This document shows positions 55,851 through 64,000 of a stretch of 64,000 nucleotides of DNA, in pieces. The position numbers and the translations under genes are program-made. This stretch comes from Neoceratodus forsteri (taxonomy: Eukaryota; Chordata; Ceratodontiformes; Ceratodontidae). The stretch covers positions 1,187,535,001 to 1,187,599,000 of the forward strand of contig CM028132.1 in assembly GCA_016271365.2 (NCBI GenBank), written 5' to 3'. The notes under the pieces are model-generated. The model saw only the letters and a list, made by a program, of their open reading frames with translations. It was not told the origin of the DNA and made no database searches. Within the stretch, counting starts at the first letter, position 1. Every line of letters starts with the position of its first letter.

Positions 55851-58480
55851 ACATCAAAGGGAGTGCTGCTTTGCCACCACCAGTGGTCTTTTGGGATTTT
55901 GACTGAGGGGTCTGGGTGCCAGAATCAGAGGTGCAACACTTACCCTGTCGCCTGCCTTTGTTCGGTTTGTTCCATCTCTTCTGGGGACGATGGAAGGACT
56001 GCTTAGGTTTTAGGCCCAAGCAGTACATAAAGTGGACATCCTTAAGTGACCTTCCACTCTCCTGCAGCTCCATGATGATGTCCTTAGCGTCTCTCCAAAA
56101 AGGATGGGGCCCCTGAAGGGGGCGTCCAGTAGGGTGCTTTTGACATCTTGCGCCAGTCCCGCAAGATGGAGCCAAGCAAGGCGCCTCAAGCAAATGCCTG
56201 TAGCAGTGCATCGGACCACTGAATCAACAATATTGTAAGTGGCCCGTAAGGCATGGCAGCAAGAAGACTTATTCAGTCTTACCTTCTCCAAAAGCACATT
56301 CCTGAGATCCTCATCTGAAATATCCTGCAAGTCCTTCTCCAAGTCGGATAATGCTGACTTCTGGAAGGACAACATGTGGGCTACATAGTTTAAAGACCGG
56401 ATGGCGCAGGTTGAAGAAGCATAGACTTTGCGTCCATATTGATCCATTTGTTCGGATTCTTTATCCGGAGGAGAAGCACTCAGGTGTTTCGGCTGTGCCG
56501 ATCTGTCATGGGCTGCTGTAATGATAATGGAGTCAGCCTTTGGTTGACTGGTCAGGTGACCAACACCTTCCGGTGGGGGTGATAAGAGGACGGCTGTTGC
56601 CAGATTGTCAAGGTAAGATCCTCATGCAGCCCCATCCATGGGGGAATAGGGAGAGGGTCTGCGCTAGTGAGGTCTAAATGCTCTGCCAGATGTTTCCTTT
56701 TGAGGTCCAGCTCCTGAGACGCCCAGCCACAGGCCTGTTTAATGGACCTGAGGAGTTCCATGAAAGGAGGATCTTCCGGCGGAGACTTCAGGGACTCCTT
56801 GGGCTGGTTTTCAATGGGGGAGTGAGGATCTGAATGACCTATAGACTCAGAGTCTGAATTGGAGTCAGAGGACTCCAGTCTGCTAGGCAAAGGTGTAACG
56901 TCTGGGACCACCTCTGTAACCCTAGTTCCTGAGAGGGGCTCTAAAAAGCGCCCACCTGAACCCCTATCGGACGCCCGGCCCACATGGGAAGGGATCCTGG
57001 TAATAATCCTATGGGTCGGGGTAGGAACTACGACCATATGGGGTTGTCCCAGTTCTTGCAGAGGCTGAGATTTTGCGTCCTGCCACCAGGCCAGAATAGT
57101 AGTGGGTGGCTCCAGTTGGGGAGGGGGTGGCGGAGGAGGTGGAGGAGGCTGGTATCCTGGGAACCCTGTGGAGTAAGGAGAGTAGCCAAGAGGCTGGTAC
57201 TAACAGTGATACGATTGATGTCCCTGATAGTAGCCAACCCTCGTCCCGTTGCCCAAGCGTGGGAGCTTGTGACAGGTACCCCGGTGATGGCCCCCCTGGC
57301 ATCGGTAATATGGAAACTGGGGTGGCGGATAGCCGGGACAGTGACCAGAAAGACCCAATGGAGATGGCGCAGAGGGTCCAGGGATAGGAAGTGCCGAGGG
57401 CCCACTAGATGGGAGAGGGTCTGTCGGCAGGCCTGGGATCTCTATTGTGACCCCAGACAGGCCAGAAGGTGGCTCCGGCATCGAAGCAAGAAAACCCTGG
57501 TTCATGTCAAGAATATGGACCGGGGAATAGCCCAGCACTGGGGGGTGAAAGAGGCCAGACATTTAGTCTGAGGGAGGCGAGAGAGGCAGAGGAATGGACA
57601 GCCCAGTTGCCTGATCCAGCCCGAAAACTGGTGTTTCAGAGAAAAGGCTCGACACAGGAGAGGTCTCCTGGACAGTCCCATTCGACTCCCCGGCCAGGGT
57701 ATATGAGGCGTCGAGCAGGGTCAATAAGTCCCATGAAGGAGAACCCCTGCGGGACAAAGGAGGGCCTGGAGGCTCGCCCTGCGCAACGTGAGAGACCACA
57801 AGGGTGTCCGATGGAAGGACACCTGCTGGGCGGACGTCGGGCAAGCCAGTGACCGACTTATCAGTGATGACCTGGCGGGCGTCAGAGGAGCCGACATCCG
57901 ACTTACAGGTGGCGGTCAGGCCTACAACAGCTGGGAGGCTAGAGTCAGGCGTAGCAACCAAGGCTGAGCTCCTGGCAGCAGAACCGAAGGGAGACTTACC
58001 AGCCAAGCCTTCAACAGGACCCAAAGTGTCCTCCTGAGAGGAGCCCCCTGACTGCCCACTGACCAAAACAGTGGGGGGGCATCCGATCCACTAGAATGGA
58101 TGGAGACCCTGGGGGTGGAGTACTCACCAACGCGGAGGCTTCACCTGCTGTGGCGTCGGCTGTCTGACGGTGGTGAGATGGAGAACGATCCTGATCCCGG
58201 TGCTTCTCCTTCTTTCGCCTTTTCCCGGGGGTTGGTGAAGAAACGTGTTCCCTCAGCTCCTGGGGCCCTTCTTCAATCGATGCAAGGTGACGCTTCAATA
58301 GGTGAGCATTGAGGGCCTTCCGCCGACGGGTACGCATGGCCTGGTTAAAGGCCTGGCAGATTTCACAATCTGTTACCCGGTATTTGGGCTCCCAGCAGAG
58401 AACGCAGCGGAAGTGGTCATCCCCGTGCGGGATCTGGGTGCCACATTGCGAGAACTTTTACTTTGATTTGCATGAAGACA
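55850..58480 (-). pseudogene. DIRS copy B gag
   Basis: The N-terminus near 58350-58465 reads CGTQIPHGDDHFRCVLCW, then YRVTDCEICQAFNQAMRTRR, a Cys/His cluster as in copies A and C. A Pro/Ser-rich middle (57028-58066) has SPLGLSGHCPGYPPPQFPY-like repeats. The C-terminal part (56010-56447) has LNYVAHMLSFQKSALSDLEK and RGPILFGETLRTSSWSC. Split over five or more frames. Confidence 0.75.
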
Positions 58481-58624
58481 TACACTATAAGTATGGTGGA
58501 AAAAGGGGGCAAAAATTTGCACTTGACTAAAGAAATGGCAGACGACTGAGCTAGTTAACCGTGAGGTCCAACAAGTTCAGGTCCACGGAGGGGAAAGAAC
58601 TGTAGGGCGGGTGTGGGGATCGCC

Positions 58625-58770
58625 CCCATATACTGTCACGCGGGTGTCCAGTCAGGTGACGCCGTGGGTGGTCCCCCGCTAATGACTGCTAGCTAGAAGT
58701 CTGCTGTGCAGTCCTGACGCCAGGGAGCACAGTCCTATATGAGAAGCCCTACTGCAGGAACCCTCTCTAA
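58625..58770. repeat. Right inverted terminal repeat, DIRS copy B
   Basis: TCCAGTCAGGTGACGCCGTG, TAGCTAGAAGTCTGCTGTG, CAGTCCTATATGAGAAGCCC and TACTGCAGGAACCCTCTCTA. Inverted counterpart of 52456-52616. Confidence 0.88.
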
Positions 58771-58914
58771 ATAAGATCATATAATATCCAGGTGCTCCAT
58801 CTGGAAGTAAAAGTCTCAACTTTGTCATTCATGCCAAAGTGATTTGTTCCATTTTATACAGGTGATTGACTCTCACCCTGCATTGCTGTACCCCGATACC
58901 TAGTCAGTTGGCTT

Positions 58915-59150
58915 GTTTCTAGTGGTAGATTTTGTTAGCTGCTACCAATAGTATGCCTAACAAATATTTTACTTTTTTGCCTCTTGAGTGCCTGGGATAC
59001 TGGCATAGTAAGTATAACTTTGGAGTTAGCACAAACCCTGGGGACAAAATATCCTTTATCACCTGCTCCAAGTCCCTCTGAAAGTCTGCCAACCTAATGT
59101 AGAACCACATAACATGGATATGCATTGTCCTCCCCTCCCTGCAACTTCTT
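58915..59150 (-). mobile_element. L1/Tx1-like ORF2 C-terminal fragment
   Basis: The minus-strand 68-codon frame reads RLADFQRDLEQVIKDILSPG and then LTPKLYLLCQYPR and LLVAANKIYH. It resembles the end of L1/Tx1 ORF2 (…LLG…LLxAAxxxIAxxW). A small fragment; the 59150-59640 stretch after it shows nothing recognisable. Confidence 0.5.
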
Positions 59151-59639
59151 CAACATGCTGTGGCGTGCCCTGTCCCATACGTGGCTGTGACAATCCATAT
59201 AATACTAACAATACAGATAATTACATTCAATACAGATATTAATTCAGAGAAAAACTAAAGAAAAAAAATAGTGAAGAAAACATCCAACAGCGCAGCTAAA
59301 AAGGGAGGTAAAATCTGAACAGCATACACCATGCCATCAGGAAGACCTGGTTAATTGATTAAATAACCATCAGAACAACTGGTGTAGTGCGAGGGCAGAG
59401 TGTCTGTTCTTGATACTAAACTATCACATAAAAAGCACGGGAATAATTTTCCATGCAAAACTTCAGACACAGGATTTTGGAAATGATAATATTACAGTAA
59501 TCTATTTCATAAATACCCCTCAGGTCAAACACCTATAGAGGGAAGGATAAGTGGGAGAGTTTAAAGCGCGCAGAAAAAAACTGTGAGAGATGAAATCTCC
59601 TCATCCCACCATGCGTATCTCAGTTGCCTGGCCCACCTC

Positions 59640-60130
59640 TTTCTTCTGGTTTCCCAATGGCTGAATGTAGTATCTCCTCAGGGGAACTGGCCGACCTCCC
59701 ACCCCCAGGTTCCACCAGTGTCGACAAGACACATATTATTATAAAAAGAGCCAGAGCTTGAAGAAGAGTGAAGGCAGGGAGGGAGTGTTGGTAGACCATG
59801 GGCTCTGTGAGTGGGTTGCAGATATGCATGCCACATTTGCAATCTTACAGCTGACATTCTCCCTCTCTCCCTTCCACTCGCTCTCACTAGGCTTGACACT
59901 ACCACCAAACCTCCACACGCTGGCAGCCAAGAGCCTTGGAGACTCCAGATCCCTCCCCAGGAGAGAAGAGCTGCCTTTCGGAAGCTCAATCCAACTCCTT
60001 GCCCTACCTCCCTCCCTCCCCTCAGCCAACCCATGGCAACCAGAGGTTGGTCCCGAACTTGGGTCGCCAGCATCGCACAAGGTGTGGCATCCAGTGCCTC
60101 AACCCTCAACGTCACCGGGCTGACACTGCA
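59640..60130 (-). mobile_element. Retroposon family X, copy 5
   Basis: Shares CTGGCAGCCAAGAGCCTTGG-like, GGAGAGAAGAGCTGCC, GCACAAGGTGTGGCATCCAG and GCCTCAACCCTCAACGTCAC with the other copies. Right boundary about 60128. The left boundary and a duplication could not be fixed; the poly(A) end is not clear. Confidence 0.55.
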
Positions 60131-60141
60131 ATAACCTTTCT

Positions 60142-60193
60142 AAGTCATAATATCATTAATATGATGTCAGATCGATGGTATTATGACTTAGAA
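60142..60193. repeat. Short hairpin
   Basis: TAAGTCATAATATCAT pairs with ATGGTATTATGACTTA around a loop of about 19 nt. No relation to the two loop-core groups. Confidence 0.55.
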
Positions 60194-60631
60194 TCTTGCT
60201 GCAAGGAGCACGTGAGAAACATTTCAAAACTGGCATTTACAACCTCTTGACAGCTGTGGCCGAAATATATAACAGGGGTGGTTGGCATATTTTCCCATAG
60301 TGAACTCAGAGAAGAACAGGCTGTTTCTATGAAATGCCAATGAAAAGAATGATTACTGAGTGGTGACACGAAAGATAAATTATTCACAAACCTACAGTAA
60401 TGGAGGAGTGTCTCCAAGAGCAGGCATTGCCATAGTGACAGGGGTGTCCCTGGACCGCAGTTGCCATGGCACGGGGGGGGTTGGTTTCCCCAAGTGCTGC
60501 CACTCGTTCCAAGCATGAGTGGAGTGAAAAAAAGAGCGCAGCTGAACACTGCATGGCTTAAAAAAAATATACTCTTTAAAACAGACTTTGTTAACATGTA
60601 GCTAGATAGAGGCCCACGTACTACCAAAACG

Positions 60632-60765
60632 ACACATGGGCCTCTACCTGTTATGGTGCTGCAACCCCATCGACATCATAAAACTCCTGAGCTTTGCTCT
60701 TGAAGTTTATGATGTCAACAGAATCCCTCAATGGTGTTGCAGCACCAAAACACAGACCCATGTGT
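60632..60765. repeat. Palindrome with GAGCTTTGCTCT loop core
   Basis: ACACATGGGCCTCTACCTGT, TATGGTGCTGCAACCCCATC and GACATCATAAAACT on the left are repeated inverted on the right (AAGTTTATGATGTC, AATGGTGTTGCAGCACC, ACCCATGTGTT). The centre GAGCTTTGCTCT at 60689-60700 is the inverse of the core at 37636-37648, within different arms. Confidence 0.75.
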
Positions 60766-60835
60766 TATTCTATCTATAGATGAGTAATAAGCCACAATAT
60801 GGTGTGAATTATGTAGCAATAACACATGATGGTAT

Positions 60836-60950
60836 GCAGTTATTGGGTAATTACGCATACTCCCACCCACTCTGTGAGTTGGAGGTACAAGGCGTCAGCC
60901 GAGTGCCCTTCAACCATGAGAGGAAAGTGTGGTAATGACCCAATAACCAC
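60836..60950. repeat. Palindrome with GCCGAGTG loop core
   Basis: AGTTATTGGGTAATTACGCA pairs with the inverted right end (GGTTATTGGGTCATTACCAC). An inner stem GTTGGAGG/CCCTTCAAC encloses TACAAGGCGTCAGCCGAGTG, with GCCGAGTG at 60898-60905. Confidence 0.65.
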
Positions 60951-61069
60951 AAGTCCTGAAGTGCAATACTGGATTTATAAAAAGGCACCAAAATAATAAC
61001 AAAAAAAGACAGTGAGTGCTCCCAGCCGTCGTGGACCACCCACCAAAACAAGCACTACACAGCAACTCC

Positions 61070-61983
61070 AGGAAACTCGACTTTACAAAAGCAAATGGAC
61101 ATTATGACTGCAGAATTAAGAGAGTTCTGCAGAGAAATGAGGGTGACAACCACAGCACTACGACAAAATGAAAAAAAGACTGTTGGGCCTAGATGATTAC
61201 ATCACCACATATGACAGCCGTAATGAAGTGACTAAGAGAGCTGTTATAAAGCTAAATGGCTCTCTATGGACCATACAAGAAAGAGCAGAGGACGTGGAGT
61301 GTCTGACATGGAGAAACAACATTAGGATTTATAACCTTCCAGAGGGGCTGAAATGCATAGACATCATGGTCTTCTTGCCCACCATGCGCTGTAGCATTCT
61401 GCCTATCCCCCATGAACTGATGCTGAAACATGAGAGGGCTCACAGACCTCTGCACCTGAAGCTGTCAGGCCCGGATACCAGACCCTGCTCCATCATGCTC
61501 CATTTCCTCCACTATACCGAAAAAGAAAAGATCTTGCACTTGGCCTGACAACAGAAAGTAGCGACATACCCTTGTCTCGTTGGACCTCACTCCCTACAGG
61601 AATCACAGCTCGGTTAGAAACAATTCAGCAAAATGTGCTGCCACGTTTACTTTTCTTCTTACAGACCCTCCTTATAATACCATCAGATACATACTTTCAA
61701 ACATGGGATAAGTTATTTTCTAGATTTATATGGGGAGGTAAGACACCTCGAATAAGATACCATACCCTGCAATTACCTAGGGCAAAAGGAGGGCTTAATC
61801 TCCCCAATATGAGGAGATGTGCTCAAGCAGCTCAGATTCGCATATCCTTATTACATGCTGCGACCCAATATAAGGCATATTGGAAAGAGATCGAGGTCAC
61901 GCCCAATGGGTTAGAAAGTTTCCCCTCCTTTATTCTGGGGGAATCATTAAGAGCTATACCCTTCACAGGGTTTGTGAAATACA
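61070..61983 (+). mobile_element. L1/Tx1-like LINE with internal deletion
   Basis: ORF1 part (61168-61548): RNNIRIYNLPEG (about 61310), ERAHRPLHLKLSGPDTRPCS and FLHYTEKEKILHLA, the RRM and C-terminal motifs of L1 ORF1. Directly after it, the ORF2 C-terminal part (61572-61988): QQNVLPRLLFFLQTLLII, FIWGGKTPRIRYH and KGGLNLPNMRRCAQAAQIRI. Endonuclease and RT between them are missing. A CR1 begins at 61984 within this fragment. Confidence 0.75.
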
Positions 61984-64000
61984 CATAGATACATAGACAG
62001 TGTCGGCAGATAAGGGCCTATGGCCCACCCAGTCTGCCCATTTGAGCTTGTAAGTTCACTTCGTTTTCCTAGAAGTCTGTTGCCCCTTACCCCTGACCTC
62101 CAGAATTCCTTTATGTCTATCCCATGCATTCTTAAATCCCGTGATTGTTTCAGCCCCCACCAATTCCTCTGGCAGGGTGTTCCACTTGTCCACCACCCGC
62201 TCTGTGAAGAAATTCTTTCTCATGTTTCCTCTGAATCGTCCCTCCTCCAACTTCATCTCATGCCCTCTAGTCCTGGAACATCTTTTCGCTTAAAATAGTG
62301 TTTTCCTGCACCCTGTTCCTCCCTGTAAGATACTTGTATGTCTCTATCATATCCCCTCTCTCCCTCCTCTCCTCCAGGGAGTACATGTTCAGTTCCTTCA
62401 ACCTGTCTTCATAGGACCTGTGATGCAATCCATGCACCATCTTTGTTGCCCTCCTCTACCCTGTCTATGTCCCTACGTAGGTATGGTCTCCAGAACTGTA
62501 CACTGTACTCCAGTTGGGGCCTCACTAGTGTCTTGTATAGTGGAATTATGACCTCCCTTTTCCTGCTGGTGATGCCCTGCCTATACATCCCAGCATCCTA
62601 TTTGCTTTACCTGCTGCCTTGTCACACTGTTTCCCTACCTTGAGGTCATCAGAGATGACAACCCCAAGATCCCTTCCTGCTTGGTGCATGCTTATCCTCA
62701 CCCCCAACTGATACATTGTGCCAGGATTTTTGTGCCCATATGCATTATCTTGCACTTCTTTGCATTGAATTTCAACTGCCAAACCCCTGACCATTCTTCA
62801 AGTTTCTGCAGGTCGCTTCTCATTCTGTCTACACCCTCTGGTGTGTCTACTCTGTTACAGAGCTTTGTGTCATCAGCGAACAGTGAAATTCTGCCTTCTA
62901 GGTCCTGCGAATGTCACTGATGAAGATGTTGAATAGGACCAGTCCCAGCACTGATCCCTGTGGTACCCACTGGTCACTCTTCCCTCTGTGGGCGTGACAG
63001 CCATTTACCACCACCCTCTGTGTCCTGCCACCCAGCCAGTTACCTACCACCACACTACTGTCCTGCCCACCCATATTCCCCAGTTTGTGTAATAGTCTTC
63101 TATGTGGCACAGTGTCAAAGGCTTTGCTGAAGTCCAGATAGGCCATGTCCACTGCCCTCCCTGATCCACCTCCTAGTCACCCAGTCAAAATTCAATGAGG
63201 TTGGTCTGACATGACCTCCCTGGTGAAACCATGCTGCCTTGGGTCCTGTAGTCCATTGACAACCAGATGTTCCACCAATCTCTCCTTCAGTAGTGCTCCA
63301 TGATCTCTCCCACTACCGAGGTGAGGCTGACTGGTCTGTAGTTCCCTGCTTCCTCTTTGTTCCCACTTTTGTATAAGGGGACTACATCTCATGTCCTCCA
63401 GTCTTTGGGTACCTCCCCTGTTTCCAGTGATCGGCTAAACAGGATAGCAAGAGGTTCAGCCACCACCTCTCTTAGTTCTTTAAGGACCATGGGGTGCACC
63501 CCATCTGGCCCCATTGCTTTATCAACTCTTATTACTTCCAATTCCTTCAGGACCCTTTCTCGTGTAAAGGGACTTGTGTCCATTTCTGCACCATTCTCAC
63601 CCCTTGTACTCCCTTCAGACCCATTACCCTCTTCTTCCTCAGTAAATACTGAGCAGAAATACCTGTGCAATATGTCAGCTTTACTGTTGTCATCCTCCAT
63701 GTTGTGGCCCCCATCCTCCCCCTTCAGTCTCACTATCCCTCCCTTTGTCTTTCTTTTTTCACTTATGTACCTGTAAAAGGTTTTGTCCCCTCTACCCACT
63801 GATTTTGCAATGTGTTCTTCTGTCTGAGCTTTGGCTTCCCTTACTGACCTCCCTGCCTCCTTTGCTTCTCCTGGTACTCTCCCATCCCTTCTGCCTGTGC
63901 CTTTTGTATTGCCTGAATGCAATCTTTTGGCTTTCACTTTCTTTGCTACCTCTTGGAAAACCATAATGGTCTCCTCTTCCTTTTCCTCTTGCTAACCTGC
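61984..64000 (-). mobile_element. CR1 LINE on the minus strand, leaving the window
   Basis: The 3' end at 61984 is a CATAGATACATAGAC repeat with GTCGGCAGATAAGGGCC, the inverse of the 31.4-kb copy's end. Minus-strand pieces: WNTLPEELVGAETITGFKNA (62056-62256), PQGSVLGLVLFNIFISDI and MDMAYLDFSKAFDTVPHRRL (62898-63152), and a 191-codon frame (63389-63964) with DKAMGPDGVHPMVLKELREV. It runs to the window end in the linker before RT. Several frameshifts. Confidence 0.87.

Larger units (their letters stand above)
52456..58770 (-). mobile_element. DIRS retrotransposon copy B, structurally complete
   Basis: Reading on the minus strand: terminal repeat (58625-58770), gag (about 55850-58480), RT (about 54930-55850), RNase H (about 54430-54760), tyrosine recombinase (52998-54384), internal complementary region (52825-52925) and inverted terminal repeat (52456-52616). 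This is the canonical DIRS order. Length about 6.3 kb. Frames are interrupted, so it is probably inactive, but decay is modest compared with copies A and C. Confidence 0.9.

Noticed and set aside
57028..57571. Long overlapping plus- and minus-strand frames, including a 195-codon plus frame
   Set aside because: The segment is DIRS copy B gag on the minus strand; the plus frames arise from its GC-rich, Pro-coding composition.

Overview
This is vertebrate nuclear DNA, mostly intron packed with transposons. The host gene is PDIA5 (an endoplasmic-reticulum protein disulfide isomerase-family protein) on the minus strand. Three consecutive short internal exons are visible at 47065-47152, 27631-27714 and 4363-4408. 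Their splice sites and codon phases join without a gap and give one continuous stretch of the N-terminal, non-catalytic part of PDIA5. They are separated by introns of about 19.4 kb and 23.2 kb. Both flanking introns run off the window by at least 4.4 kb and 16.8 kb.

The repeat mix is DIRS tyrosine-recombinase retrotransposons, CR1 and L2 LINEs, L1/Tx1-like LINEs, a Penelope-like element, MIR-like tRNA SINEs and many palindromic elements. With the large introns, this best suggests an amphibian-type tetrapod genome (salamander or caecilian). The species is not determined; that part is inference.

Layout. 1-4.4 kb: a terminal-inverted-repeat element carrying a retroposon, an inverse copy of the same retroposon, a foldback, then exon C of PDIA5. 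5.57-21.8 kb: a nested stack. An older DIRS (copy C) is split by a younger DIRS (copy A). Copy A is itself broken by an L2 (containing a foldback), a SINE, a retroposon, an unidentified insert and a Penelope-like inverted pair; copy C also holds an ORF1-only L1. 22-29 kb: retroposon, decayed CR1/L2 fragments and exon B. 29-31 kb: intron with two large palindromes. 31.4-35.6 kb: a nearly full-length but broken CR1. 38-41 kb: a MIR-like SINE, a gag remnant and an L2. 41.8-45.7 kb: a foldback-type element whose arms are 60-bp tandem repeats, with a CR1 inside one arm. 47 kb: exon A. 48.5-49.3 kb: a candidate solo LTR. 49.9-52.2 kb: an L2 interrupted by a small hAT element. 52.46-58.77 kb: a DIRS (copy B) with both inverted terminal repeats, the internal complementary region, gag, RT, RNase H and tyrosine recombinase all recognisable but frameshifted. 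58.9-64 kb: L1 fragments, a retroposon copy, two palindromes and a minus-strand CR1 leaving the window.

The least explained signal is a set of palindromes whose arms look unrelated but whose central loops carry one of two conserved cores (GAGAGCAAAGCTC-like or GCCGAGTG). Second is a roughly 0.55-0.6 kb poly(A) retroposon family with target-site duplications and no head I recognise. No transposon reading frame here looks intact.
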